Shown piece by piece: positions 10,491 to 18,664 of a DNA stretch of 64,000 bases (positions within the stretch are counted from its first letter, which is position 1; every line of letters begins with the position of its first letter). This DNA comes from Nocardiopsis sp. YSL2 (GTDB taxonomy: Bacteria > Actinomycetota > Actinomycetes > Streptosporangiales > Streptosporangiaceae), in assembly GCF_030555055.1 (NCBI RefSeq), contig NZ_JAMOAO010000001.1:6138001-6202000 (forward strand). Reading direction: 5' to 3'. Position numbers and translations under genes: made by a program. The notes under the pieces are model-generated. The model ran no database searches. It saw nothing but the letters and a program-made list of their open reading frames with translations, and was not told the DNA's origin.

Positions 10491-10693
10491 GTACTGCTCC
10501 GTGTCCGTGTGTGGGAATGGGGCGGATGCGCCTCCCTTCCTACCTCACGGCGGAGACGCTCCGCGTCCGTCCCCGTACCCACGGAGAGTGCCGACGGCAG
10601 GGCGGTCCCCCGTGCGGGCCGGGCGGAGTCATCGGGCGGGGGCGGAACCGGCGGCCGGTTCGGGCGGGGCGGCGGAATTCCCACCGACTCTTC

Positions 10694-10716
10694 GAACACC
10701 GTACGAACCCGTGTTC
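10694..10716. promoter_or_regulatory. inverted repeat GAACAC-N11-GTGTTC
   Basis: A dyad in the divergent region between the YezG-like gene and the HTH gene, about 110 bases before the HTH start. A TACGTT -10-like hexamer follows. It could be an operator for the HTH protein. Confidence 0.35.
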
Positions 10717-10746
10717 ACTCCGCTACGTTGGGTCCCGAAAGCAGAC

Positions 10747-10781
10747 GAACCCGGTCGGTGTAAGCGCACCGAACCGGGTTC
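10747..10781 (+). promoter_or_regulatory. hairpin in the 5' leader of the HTH gene
   Basis: GAACCCGGTCGGTG and CACCGAACCGGGTTC form a long near-perfect stem (one bulged base) around TAAGCG, 40 bases before the start codon. It may be a second operator or an RNA leader structure. Confidence 0.4.
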
Positions 10782-10821
10782 TGACCACTCGTCCTGTCCA
10801 AACCACAGGAAGGCGGCTGCC

Positions 10822-12360
10822 ATGCAGCCTACCGCCCCCTGCCCGGTTCCCGCTGCCGGAACCGGCCATTCCACCGCCCCTGCCCCGCCGCGGCCCGGCC
10901 CGCGCAAGCGGCCGAAGGGGATCATGAAGGACACCGGGTTCAACCCGGTCATCTGGGTCGTCCAGGCCATCCGCAGGAAGCTGATCCCGGGCTCCAGCGC
11001 GGCGCTGGTCGCCATCGGCATCGCCGGGGCCGTCGACGCGGACGGGCGGTGGTGCTTCCTGCGCCGCGCCAGCCTGGTCCAGCGCTGCGGCGAGACGCTG
11101 AGCCCGTCCACCGTCGGCCGGGCCCTGGACGAGCTGGTCCGGGTCGGCCTGGTCCGCAAGCTCCCCCGGTCCCAGGTCCGGGACTTCTTCGCCGACGACC
11201 TCGCCGCCGAGCACCGGTCACCGGACCGGCTCCCCAACGTCCTGGAGCTGCTGGTGCCCGCCGAGGACTACCCGGCCCGGGCCCTGGAGCGGATCAACCG
11301 CGTGCGCGCCGAACTGGGCGAGGAGCCGATCACCCCGGCCACCCGCCCCTCCCCCGCCCCGGGAGCGGCGTGTCATCCTGCACAGCCGACCCGTCACCAT
11401 GACACCGGCGACCCCTCACCGTGCACCACAGACCTTTCCCTCGACTCCTCCCTCGGCGACGCTTCTCCGTCCGTCCGGAGGCAGGCGCCTCCGGAACCGG
11501 CCGCCGCGCCCCTGCTCGCCCACGTCCCGGACGACGCCCTCAACGATCCCGACGCCGACCGCACCGCCCTGGAACGGGCGGCGCGCCGCGTCCTCGACGA
11601 AGGGCTGGAGCCCGGCGAACTGACCGCGGTCCTCGGCAACGCCACCGCCCTGCGCCGCCCGTTCCCCGCGCTCATGCGCCGGCTGCGCAGCGCGGGCGAC
11701 GCGCGGGCCTTCCTGGACGGACGGTTGGGCCGCGGCGTGGACCGCGCCGGGAGCCGGGGCGCGGGCCGGGGTGAGAGCGCAGAGGGCCCGGCCGGGGGGC
11801 TGGACGGGGGCCCGGGTGGCAAGCCGGGTGGGGACCGCCCGTGCAGGACGCCCGTACCCGCGCCGACGCCGCCGTTCGGCGGAATCCCGCTGCCCAGGGC
11901 CGCCCTGGACGACGATCCCTTCGCCCGGCCGCCGGAGTTCACCGTCGACTCGGCCGGGACCGCTCCGCGCACCTGCCCGCACCACCTCGGCGTGCGCAAC
12001 GTCCCCGGCGGCCGGTGCCGGGTGTGCGGCGGCCCCTGCCGATCGGTCCCGGGCGAACTGCTGCACCCGGGCTCTTCGGAGTCATCGCCGCCAGAAGCAG
12101 AGCGCCCCGGAACAGTGCCGGATCCCGTCCCGCCGTTCCTGGAACGCCTGTTCACCCCGCCCGCCCGGCGGGAACGACCGGAACCGGAGACACCACCGCG
12201 TTCCCGCGACGAGACCGCGGACCGGCGACGGACCGTGGCCGCGCTGCGCCGCCGTCTGGCGGAGAACAGCGCGAACCGGCCCGAGCCGCGCACCGCCGCG
12301 CGCCGGTCGCGACGCTTGCCCGCCCCGCCGGGGGCAGGCAGGGCCGGAACACACCTCTGA
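10822..12360 (+). CDS. winged-helix/HTH protein with proline-rich C-terminal region
   Basis: 512 residues. Residues ~30-140 form a helix-turn-helix or replication-initiator-like unit (MKDTGFNPVIWVVQAIRRKL; LSPSTVGRALDELVRVGLVR reads as a recognition helix plus wing). The rest is Pro/Arg-rich and probably disordered, with a four-cysteine cluster (CPHHLG...CRVCGGPC) near residue 390 that could bind zinc. The ATG has AGGAAGG upstream. Proteins of this sort are frequent in Nocardiopsis and some resemble plasmid replication or mobile-element regulators. Function not known. Confidence 0.6.
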   Translation: MQPTAPCPVPAAGTGHSTAPAPPRPGPRKRPKGIMKDTGFNPVIWVVQAIRRKLIPGSSAALVAIGIAGAVDADGRWCFLRRASLVQRCGETLSPSTVGRALDELVRVGLVRKLPRSQVRDFFADDLAAEHRSPDRLPNVLELLVPAEDYPARALERINRVRAELGEEPITPATRPSPAPGAACHPAQPTRHHDTGDPSPCTTDLSLDSSLGDASPSVRRQAPPEPAAAPLLAHVPDDALNDPDADRTALERAARRVLDEGLEPGELTAVLGNATALRRPFPALMRRLRSAGDARAFLDGRLGRGVDRAGSRGAGRGESAEGPAGGLDGGPGGKPGGDRPCRTPVPAPTPPFGGIPLPRAALDDDPFARPPEFTVDSAGTAPRTCPHHLGVRNVPGGRCRVCGGPCRSVPGELLHPGSSESSPPEAERPGTVPDPVPPFLERLFTPPARRERPEPETPPRSRDETADRRRTVAALRRRLAENSANRPEPRTAARRSRRLPAPPGAGRAGTHL

Positions 12361-12433
12361 CCGCGTCGCGGCCACGACCGGCCGGGCTCCACGGTCGGAG
12401 CGGCAGGTGTGTCCAGCCGCGACGTCCATCCCC

Positions 12434-12859
12434 CTAGCCGACGGTGAACAGGGCGAGCCCGAAGACCCCGGCCACCCATGTCCACAGGAGGCAGAACGCC
12501 ACGTGGGCGAGCGTGCGCAGTGGATCCCCCCGCCACAGGGAAGGAGAGAAGTAGACGAACTGGAACAGCCAGCGCAGAGACCAGAACACGGTCTCCGCGG
12601 CCAGCACAGCACGGCCCAGACGCCCGGCGGCCAACAGGTCAGGGGCCAGCAACAGCGGAAGGGCCCCCAGCAGAACACAGGTCGTGCCGATGAAGAAGAA
12701 GTGCGCGCCCGCCACCTGCCTGGCCAGGTCGGCCATCCGGGAGACCTGGGACGGCCAGTCGATCAGGCGCGGCAGCACCAAGTGGAACAGGCCGAGTACG
12801 ACCAGGACCGCCCCCACCGCACGGAGCTGGCCCTGGAGGGAGAACAACCCGTCGGTCAC
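12434..12859 (-). CDS. four-helix integral membrane protein
   Basis: A 141-residue protein with four predicted spans (LRAVGAVLVVLGLFHLVLP; HFFFIGTTCVLLGALPLLLA; VLAAETVFWSLRWLFQFVYF; FCLLWTWVAGVFGLALF). The GTG start at 12859 overlaps the TGA of the upstream methyltransferase (GTGA), so translation is coupled. It is the last gene of the DoxX / DUF3419 / DUF2071 / methyltransferase operon. The IS110 element in the preceding gene probably reduces its expression. Function unknown. Confidence 0.65.
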   Translation of the reverse strand: MTDGLFSLQGQLRAVGAVLVVLGLFHLVLPRLIDWPSQVSRMADLARQVAGAHFFFIGTTCVLLGALPLLLAPDLLAAGRLGRAVLAAETVFWSLRWLFQFVYFSPSLWRGDPLRTLAHVAFCLLWTWVAGVFGLALFTVG

Positions 12860-13335
12860 CGCTGCGGCCCCGCGAAGACGAACACCGTGACCCATCCGCC
12901 CAGACGCCGTTCCGACACCAGGGACAGACCAGCGCCGCGGGCGCTGCGCAGCCACCAGGACCGCGGCATGAAGTGTGCGGCCCCGGGCCCGAAGGCCGCG
13001 ATGTTGGCGGCGTCCCGGCAGTGTTCGACCAGGACGAACGCGCCGCCCGGGTTCAGGGTCCGTGCCACCTCGCCGAAGACCGCGTCCCGGTCTGCGGCGT
13101 CACGCAGCTCGTGCAGGGCGAAGGGAGCGATGACGGTGTCCATGGAAGCGTCCCCGGCGGGCAGTGCGTGGGCCGTACAGGCCACCGACCCCGGCCTGGG
13201 CGCCACCCTGCGGCGGGCCCGCCGCAACGACGACTCGACGACCGGCAGCGCGTCGTAGAGGTCGGCGACGATCTGCTCGCACTGGGGATACAGCACACTG
13301 ATCACGTCGCTGGCCTCGTCCAGGCCAGAGGAGAC
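12856..13335 (-). pseudogene. membrane methyltransferase, C-terminal part (split by IS110)
   Basis: This is the distal 158-residue part of a class I SAM-dependent methyltransferase. It begins SSGLDEASDVISVLYPQ (motif I region) and continues with ADLYD, a DTVIAPFALHELRD motif and LNPGGAFVLVEH (post motif). The frame has no credible start; a GTG at 13305 would cut off motif I. Its N-terminal part is at 14772-15065. Removing 13336-14774 joins the two exactly in frame (...HMVVSSGLDEAS...) to a 256-residue protein. The stop overlaps the GTG of the downstream membrane gene. Confidence 0.85.
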
Positions 13336-13350
13336 TTCCCAATGAAGTTG

Positions 13351-14541
13351 TCAAGCCGCCAAGGTCACCGGGGGTGAACCTTGGTAGGGCGATCCGTCAC
13401 GGAGCATGGCCCACAGGACGTTGACCCGGCGGCGCGAGAGCGCCAACAGAGCTTGCTTGTGCCCCTTGCCCTCGGCTCGCTTGCGGTCGTAGTAGGCCTT
13501 CGAGGCCGGGCACGCCCTCAGGCTCGCCAGGGAGGACAGGTAGAAGGCCCGCAAGAGCCCACGATGGTAGCGGCGGGGTCTTCGCAGGTTGCCGCTGACG
13601 CGACCCGAGTCGCGGGGTGCCGGGGCCAGACCCGCGAAGCCAGCCAGGCGGTCACCGGTGCCGAACACGGCCATGTCGCCGCCGGTGGCGGCGATGAACT
13701 CCGCTCCCAGGAGGGAGCCCATGCCGGGCAGGGTGGTGATCACCCCGGCGTGCGGATGCTCGCGAAACCGGGCCTCGATGAGGGCGTCGGTCTGGGAGAT
13801 CTCGGTGTTGAGGGCCATCACCCCCTCGGCCAGGCGGGCCACCATCGCCGCAGCCGTCTTCTCCCCGGCAAGCGCGGTGCGTTGGGCCTGGGCGGCTTCG
13901 ACCGCGGTCCGGGCCAGAGCGGTCGCGCCCTTGACCCCGCGTGCCCGCAGCCAGGTCTCCAACCGTTTGGCACCCAGGCGGCGGATGGCGGCCGGGGTCT
14001 GGTAGCCGGCCAGCAGCACAGCCGGGCCCTTGTTGGCCGGGTCCAGGGCTCGTTCCAGGGCGGGGAAGATCTCCAGCAGTTGGGCGCGCAACCGGTTGAT
14101 CTGTCGTGTTCGGTCGGCCACCAGGTCGGTGCGGCGGCCGGTCAGGATGCGCAGGTCCACGGCGATCTCGTCGCCGGGCCGCAGCAGGCCCGTGTCGCGG
14201 CGGACGCGGGCCTGGTCGGCGATGACGAACGCGTCCTTGGCGTCGGTCTTGCCCTCGCCCCGGTAGGTGGCCGAGGCGCGGTGCACGGCCAGGCCGGTCA
14301 AGTAGGCCACGGGTTGGCCGTGGGCCAGGAGCAAGCTGATGAGCAGGGCCGCTCCGCCGTGGTTGAGGTCCACGGCCCACAGGGGGTCGGAGTCCAGGGC
14401 CAGGACGTCGCCGATCAGGTCGATCAGGTCGGCTTCGTCGTTGGCCACGCGGCGCGAGAGCAGCCGCTCGCCCTGGTCGTTGATGACCACGCAGTGGTGG
14501 TGTTGTTTGCCGATGTCCACTCCGGCCCAGATGTGGGGCAC
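13351..14541 (-). CDS. IS110-family DEDD transposase, copy 1
   Basis: A 396-residue IS110 recombinase. The N-terminal RuvC-like domain has AGVDIGKQHHH (first Asp) and GKTDAKDAF (Asp pair). The C-terminal Tnp20 domain has TLPGMGSLLGAEFIAATGG and DRLAGFAGLAPAPRDSG, with the usual SG-serine region. The GTG at 14541 has GGAGG five bases upstream, preferable to the longer open frame. It is similar along its whole length to the transposase at 23817-25016 but clearly diverged, so the two are not a recent duplication. It appears intact. Confidence 0.92.
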   Translation of the reverse strand: MPHIWAGVDIGKQHHHCVVINDQGERLLSRRVANDEADLIDLIGDVLALDSDPLWAVDLNHGGAALLISLLLAHGQPVAYLTGLAVHRASATYRGEGKTDAKDAFVIADQARVRRDTGLLRPGDEIAVDLRILTGRRTDLVADRTRQINRLRAQLLEIFPALERALDPANKGPAVLLAGYQTPAAIRRLGAKRLETWLRARGVKGATALARTAVEAAQAQRTALAGEKTAAAMVARLAEGVMALNTEISQTDALIEARFREHPHAGVITTLPGMGSLLGAEFIAATGGDMAVFGTGDRLAGFAGLAPAPRDSGRVSGNLRRPRRYHRGLLRAFYLSSLASLRACPASKAYYDRKRAEGKGHKQALLALSRRRVNVLWAMLRDGSPYQGSPPVTLAA

Positions 14542-14579
14542 GGTCACCTCCGCCAGTTCGTCGCGGTGTCGGGTTCCCT

Positions 14580-14740
14580 GCAGACGACCGCGCCGGCGTT
14601 GTCCTACACAGCGATCTGGTCGCATCTCCCAATGGGCGGTCGGGTCGTCGCGGGGCTCTGGGCGGCCAAGTCTCCTGAGCCATCGAGCGGCTACGCCATG
14701 ACAGCCATACCCAGAGCCCCTGGGCTAACCGATCTTACGA
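14580..14740 (-). ncRNA. predicted bridge RNA of IS110 copy 1
   Basis: A non-coding segment between the element's left end and the transposase start, conserved at many positions with 25050-25200 in the second element (blocks CAGACGACCGCGCCG, ACACAGCGATC and GGGTCGTCGCGG). Guide-like matches: AAGTCTCCT at 14668-14676 is the complement of the flank at 13329-13337; CGCCATG at 14694-14700 matches the other flank (14775-14781) at 6 of 7; TCCCAATG at 14627-14634 equals the element end at 13337-13344; GTCCTAC at 14601-14607 is the complement of the other end (14768-14774). The order is target loop 5', donor loop 3', as described for IS621. The ends of the RNA are estimates. Confidence 0.75.
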
Positions 14741-14771
14741 ATGACCAGTTCAGACCCGAGAAAGAAGGTAG

Positions 14772-15065
14772 GACCACCATGTGCCGTCCCGGGTCGCGGG
14801 GGCGCCCCGCCCGCGCCAGCGTCGGTCCCAGCCACGTCCAGTCGTGCAGGGGTGAGCGGTCGTAGACGGCGAAGGAGGCCACGAGCGAGGCAGCGGTCCA
14901 CCACGCGCCGGCGCCCGCCGCCGCCGACACCGCCGCGCGTGCGGCTCCTCGCAGCCGCCGCCCCGCCAGCGCGCCGCCGACGGCCACGGCGGTGCCCGCC
15001 AGGTACAGGGGCCAGTTGTAGGCGATGACGTGGCGCGCCCCGGACGGGCTCGGCCGGTGACTCAT
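14772..15065 (-). pseudogene. membrane methyltransferase, N-terminal part (split by IS110)
   Basis: The first 98 codons of the interrupted methyltransferase. The ATG overlaps the TGA of the DUF2071 gene (ATGA) and GGGAGG lies upstream. It holds two hydrophobic segments (WPLYLAGTAVAVGGALAG; AGAWWTAASLVASFAVYD), so the intact enzyme would be membrane-anchored. It then has YDRSPLHDWTWLGPTLARAG, the lead-in to motif I. Translation now runs into the element and stops there. Confidence 0.8.
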
Positions 15066-15853
15066 CCCCGCCTCCCGGCCGGTGTCACGAGGCGGCCGGG
15101 ATGCCATCCGTAGTCGACACCCGCGACGTGGAAGGCGTTGGCCAGGACGGGTCGGGTCCCCCGGAAGGGGCCGTGCCGGAAGAAGGTCAGCCGCCGCACG
15201 TCCACGGCCACGGGGCGCGGCTCCCAGCTCGTCCTCAGAGCCTTGACCACCAGCACGTCACCGCTGCTCCGGTCGTGCTCGAAGGTGTGGGGCAGCGGTC
15301 CGGCGAAGCGGCGCGCGTCCCGTGCGGTGGCGAAGGGCGAGCCCTCCGGGAGGGGCACGCCGGGTCCGTCCAGCGCCGCACGGACCCGCAGGTCGGCCCG
15401 GCCGTCCTCCGATCGCACCGCGACGTCCAGCCGGTCCCCGACGCGGCGTGTGCCCAGCACCGCGCGCTCGTACCCGTAGCGGGTCAACAGCGTGCCCGCG
15501 GCGGCCAGGAGCGGACTCGACGTCTGGCTCCGCAGTACGCGCAGCCCCCTCAGCGTCCGCGTCCCGCCCGCGGTCCCGACACGGTCCACCGACAACCGCG
15601 CGAAGACCCGGTACCCCGTCATCACCTGGGCCGTGCCCAGCCACGGGGGAAGGAAGGCCGGACGCAGCCCTCGCATCGCCACCACGGCGACGGCGGCGAA
15701 CCCGTACTCGGTCCCGTCCGGGGCGCGATAGGTGTCCAGTTCCAGGCCCGGCGTGAGGAGGGAGCGCAGGACGTGCGGCGGGAAGGCGTAGGTGAGCACG
15801 AGCGAGTCGGTGAAGTGCGCGCGCATCGGCAGTGGGTGCTGTTGGATCCTCAT
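15062..15853 (-). CDS. DUF2071 family protein
   Basis: A 263-residue protein of the DUF2071/acetoacetate-decarboxylase-like fold. It has MRAHFTDSLVLTYAFPPHVLR, then LLTPGLELDTY and an EYGFAAVAVVAMRGLRP strand, and ends FFRHGPFRGTRPVLANAFHV. The ATG overlaps the TGA of the DUF3419 gene upstream, and its own TGA overlaps the ATG of the methyltransferase. Members often sit in lipid or small-molecule operons; the reaction is not known. No membrane segment. Confidence 0.75.
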   Translation of the reverse strand: MRIQQHPLPMRAHFTDSLVLTYAFPPHVLRSLLTPGLELDTYRAPDGTEYGFAAVAVVAMRGLRPAFLPPWLGTAQVMTGYRVFARLSVDRVGTAGGTRTLRGLRVLRSQTSSPLLAAAGTLLTRYGYERAVLGTRRVGDRLDVAVRSEDGRADLRVRAALDGPGVPLPEGSPFATARDARRFAGPLPHTFEHDRSSGDVLVVKALRTSWEPRPVAVDVRRLTFFRHGPFRGTRPVLANAFHVAGVDYGWHPGRLVTPAGRRG

Positions 15854-16767
15854 CCTCGGCCTCCGATGGTCGTGACGTACAGGCTCCCCCACAGGGGGCA
15901 CCGTTCTTCGGCCGCGCGTGCGGCCGCAGCCGATCCGTCCGCTCCTCCCACACTGCGCAGCACGACGGTCCCGCCCGGCCGGACCGCTCGTTCGACGGCG
16001 GCACGCAGCCGCCTGCGGTAGGCGGGTCCTGGCCCGTCCAGGACGTTGGACAGGGTCACCGCGTCGTAGCTTCGGGCCGGCACCGACTCCAAGTGTTCGG
16101 CGACGTCGCCGAGCACCCACCGCACCGCGCCCGCGGGCCGCGCTCCCGACGGGCGGGGATCCGGCGATCGTCCGGCCAGCAGTGCCCGGAGGAGGGGGTT
16201 GTCGTTGTTCGGATGGCGGGCGACGACGCGGGCCACCCGGGCGCGCAGTGCGACGTCGAAGCGAACCGGCACGACGTGGCGAAAACCCGGCGCCAGGGCG
16301 GCCGCGAGCACCCCGACGGGCCTGAACGCCGTTCCCATGAGCAACCGCAGTCCGGGACCGTCCAGGCGGGCACGCCACCACACCGACTGGACGCGGAGAT
16401 CGTCCAGGTCGAGGAACTCGGCCACGGGGGCCGACCGCCACTGGGGCAGGGCGAGGGCGGCGGCGCGCCGACCCGCCGCGAGTACCAGCTCGGCACTGCC
16501 GACGGCGGCGGGAGCCTCGCCGTCGAGGCGGGCCCGGGCGTAGGCGAGCTGTACGGGGTTGACGTCGATCGCGGTGACGTCGTGTCCGGCCCCGGCCAGA
16601 GCCGCGGCGGTGTCCCCGGCCGAGGCGATGCACAGGACGCGCGCGGGAGCCGCGGGGAAGGCCCGCGACTCCACGCGCGGGTCCTCGTACATGCGGCCGA
16701 AGAGCAGTCGTGGTCCGCGTCCCGGCACGGCCAGGATGCGTCCCGCGGACCACGGGTTGCGGGTCAT
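15850..16767 (-). CDS. DUF3419 / BtaA-like SAM-dependent transferase
   Basis: 305 residues with a Rossmann SAM site of DUF3419 type: RVLCIASAGDTAAALAGAG followed by VTAIDVNPVQLAYARARLDG, and later YDAVTLSNVLDG and VRPGGTVVLRS. The family includes BtaA, which transfers the 3-amino-3-carboxypropyl group of SAM to diacylglycerol, the first step of betaine-lipid (DGTS) synthesis. That a membrane methyltransferase follows in the same operon fits a BtaA/BtaB-like pair, but this is inference; other DUF3419 members may differ in substrate. The ATG overlaps the TGA of the DoxX-like gene. Confidence 0.7.
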   Translation of the reverse strand: MTRNPWSAGRILAVPGRGPRLLFGRMYEDPRVESRAFPAAPARVLCIASAGDTAAALAGAGHDVTAIDVNPVQLAYARARLDGEAPAAVGSAELVLAAGRRAAALALPQWRSAPVAEFLDLDDLRVQSVWWRARLDGPGLRLLMGTAFRPVGVLAAALAPGFRHVVPVRFDVALRARVARVVARHPNNDNPLLRALLAGRSPDPRPSGARPAGAVRWVLGDVAEHLESVPARSYDAVTLSNVLDGPGPAYRRRLRAAVERAVRPGGTVVLRSVGGADGSAAAARAAEERCPLWGSLYVTTIGGRG

Positions 16768-17159
16768 CGGCGCGCCTCGGCGTGCCGTCCGGCCACGACC
16801 CACGCCAGCGCGACGATCGCCAGGTTGGCGGTGAGCATCCGGCCGGGCTCGTCGATGTTGCCGGGCGAGGCCAGCAGTCCGCCGAGATTGAACACCCCGA
16901 TGAGCACCGTCTGCACAGCCGCCGCCGCGTACGGCCTCCCGCCCCACAGCACCCACAGGCCGATCGCAGCCTCCATCCCTCCGATGGCCACCAGGGCCGG
17001 GGTGACCAGGGAGTCGGGCAACAGCGGCAGGTCGGCGACGATCGCCCTGTGGTCGGCGCGCCCCGGCCAGACCTTGCACCACAGGCCTTCGTAGAACCAG
17101 ACCAGTGACAGGACGGCCGCCAGGGCGAGGGTCCGAGCGGCCCTTGGGGGAAGGGTCAT
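16764..17159 (-). CDS. DoxX-like membrane protein
   Basis: A 131-residue protein with four predicted membrane spans and the DoxX-like opening (LSLVWFYEGLWCKVWP...) and ending (NLAIVALAWVVAGRH). It is the first gene of a five-gene cassette in which every junction is a 4-base overlap (ATGA, ATGA, ATGA, GTGA), implying strict translational coupling. The ribosome site is weak. Its function is probably to serve the membrane step of the pathway. Confidence 0.75.
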   Translation of the reverse strand: MTLPPRAARTLALAAVLSLVWFYEGLWCKVWPGRADHRAIVADLPLLPDSLVTPALVAIGGMEAAIGLWVLWGGRPYAAAAVQTVLIGVFNLGGLLASPGNIDEPGRMLTANLAIVALAWVVAGRHAEARR

Positions 17160-17260
17160 GGGCTCATGGAACCACCCGCCCGGCGCACGGCGCCCCCGGG
17201 GTCCGCCCTTCGCGGTTTCCGCACCGCGCCACCGGCGGGAGGCGCACCGCGAAGCCGAAC

Positions 17261-17296
17261 GCGGCCGCGCCGGATCGAACCATCCGGCGCGGCCGC
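17261..17296 (-). terminator. strong hairpin downstream of the xylanase gene
   Basis: A perfect 15-base-pair stem (GCGGCCGCGCCGGAT / ATCCGGCGCGGCCGC) with a 6-base loop, 32 bases past the xylanase stop and before the DoxX operon start. It probably ends xylanase transcripts. Confidence 0.75.
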
Positions 17297-17327
17297 GCGT
17301 TCTACGGCGATCGGCGGGTGCGCGCGA

Positions 17328-18368
17328 TCAGTTGGCGCTGCAGGAGACCGTCGGCCAGGTCCAGTTGCCGTTGTGGTCGATGGTCACGCCCCAGTCGTTG
17401 CCGTTGCCGTTGGAGCTGGCGGTCAGCACCTGGGAGCTGGGCCAGGTGGCGTCGACGTTCCACGTGGCGCTGATCTTCGCCGGGGAGGGCACGTTCATCG
17501 TCACGGTCCAGTCGTCGGCCCCGGACACCGAGACGTTGAGGTTGTAGCGGTCGCTCCACTGCTGTCCCGCCGAGAGCGACGCGGTGCAGCCGCCGTCGCC
17601 CGGGTCACCGGGGTCGCCCGGGTCGCCGGGGTCGCCCGGGTCGCCGCCGGAGGAGCCCAGCGTGATGTTGGAGTTCCCGCTGCTCTGGTAGCCCTCGGTC
17701 GCCATGATCATGTAGTCGTGGCTGCCCAGGTTCATCCCGTGGCTCGCCCACACGTCGAAGTGGTTGCCGGTCGTGATGGTTCCGCTCGTGCGCGGCGACT
17801 GGCGCACGCTCCAGTACTGCGGGAAGGTCTGGGTCCCGTCGATGGAGGGCGCGTCGTAGCGCATCGTCCGGTAGATGTCGTACGTTCCACCGTCGCTGGT
17901 CACGGTGCCCTGGTAGTCGCCCGTGGGCCGGTAGGTGCCCCAGTCGTCGACGATGTAGTACTCCACGAGCGGGCTGCGCGTCCATCCGTAGAGCGTCAGG
18001 TACGCGTTGCCGGACGGGTTGAAGCTGCCGGAGTACTCGACGCTTCTGCGTCCGCCGGTGCTCCAGCCCTTGCCCGCGACGAAGTTGCCGGTGTTGCTCC
18101 ATGAGGTGCTGTAGTTGCCGCCGGACCCCAGCTCCATCGAGACCGAGCCGGGCGCGTCGGTCCAGAAGGAGTAGAAGTAGCCGTCGTGGTGGCCGGTCTC
18201 GTTCGAGGTGATGGCCGCGTTGGCGATGCCCGGCTGCAGGGTCGCGGTCAGGGCCAGGGCCGACGCGACGGCGCACGCACGGCCGATCAGCCGCCTGGCG
18301 CGGCCGGACCGGGAGGTCCCCGGGTGGCTGCGGCTCCGGGGGCGGACGGGGGTGTCGTAGGTGGACAT
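17328..18368 (-). CDS. secreted GH11 endo-1,4-beta-xylanase with CBM2
   Basis: 346 residues. A long Arg-rich signal peptide ([18 protein letters not shown]) is cleaved near ANA|A at residue 51; the twin Arg may indicate Tat export. The GH11 domain (about 52-240) has nucleophile Glu136 in [12 protein letters not shown] and acid/base Glu225 in [11 protein letters not shown] linker of five GDP repeats (242-258) leads to a C-terminal CBM2 cellulose/xylan-binding module with spaced Trp residues. It hydrolyses xylan outside the cell. AGGAGG lies five bases before the ATG. The organisation matches Thermobifida Xyl11-type enzymes. Confidence 0.93.
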   Translation of the reverse strand: MSTYDTPVRPRSRSHPGTSRSGRARRLIGRACAVASALALTATLQPGIANAAITSNETGHHDGYFYSFWTDAPGSVSMELGSGGNYSTSWSNTGNFVAGKGWSTGGRRSVEYSGSFNPSGNAYLTLYGWTRSPLVEYYIVDDWGTYRPTGDYQGTVTSDGGTYDIYRTMRYDAPSIDGTQTFPQYWSVRQSPRTSGTITTGNHFDVWASHGMNLGSHDYMIMATEGYQSSGNSNITLGSSGGDPGDPGDPGDPGDPGDGGCTASLSAGQQWSDRYNLNVSVSGADDWTVTMNVPSPAKISATWNVDATWPSSQVLTASSNGNGNDWGVTIDHNGNWTWPTVSCSAN

Positions 18369-18538
18369 GCTTCCTCCTGGGGGGATGGGAGGGACCGGGC
18401 CATGGCGGGACGGCCCGGCGAGGCCGCCGGCGTCCGGGGCGTCGCCGCCGCGTCGCGCGATGCCGTGCCACGCGGCGACCTTGTCCGGTCGCCGTCAGTG
18501 ACGAGTATTCGTCCGCCCCTCTGGGGTGTCAATAGTTT

Positions 18539-18562
18539 CGGAAAAGGTTTCGATATTTTCCG
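18539..18562. promoter_or_regulatory. inverted repeat upstream of the xylanase gene
   Basis: CGGAAAA-N10-TTTTCCG lies 170 bases upstream of the xylanase ATG within an AT-rich stretch that stands out from the genome. TTTCG is repeated nearby. It is plausible as a site for a LacI/ROK-type xylose or xylan regulator. Confidence 0.4.
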
Positions 18563-18664
18563 CACCTCATTGAGAGCATTGCCCCTGGCCATCGCATCCA
18601 TACCCACACAAAGACACCGAAGACAGAAATGGTACAGGCGGAGACACCTAGGAGATTCCCAACC

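Larger units (their letters stand above)
13336..14774 (-). mobile_element. IS110-family element, copy 1
   Basis: Boundaries come from three agreements. GAC occurs at both junctions (13333-13335 and 14772-14774). Excision restores the reading frame of the interrupted methyltransferase. The same terminal sequences recur in the second element: TTCCCAATGAAGTTGTCAAG at one end, GGTAG or GGTAAG at the other. There are no terminal inverted repeats, as usual for IS110. Length is 1439 bases. It carries one DEDD transposase and an upstream non-coding segment with bridge-RNA features. The third base of the shared GAC makes the exact edge uncertain by up to three bases. Confidence 0.85.

Noticed and set aside
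13305-13307. GTG at 13305 as the start of an intact small methyltransferase
   Set aside because: It would lack motif I and a ribosome site; the frame joins perfectly to the fragment beyond the IS element.
15062-16753. 563-codon minus frame ahead of the DUF2071 gene
   Set aside because: Residues before the Met at 15853 overlap the DUF3419 gene in another frame and have low-complexity Arg/Gly content; the ATGA overlap fixes the start.
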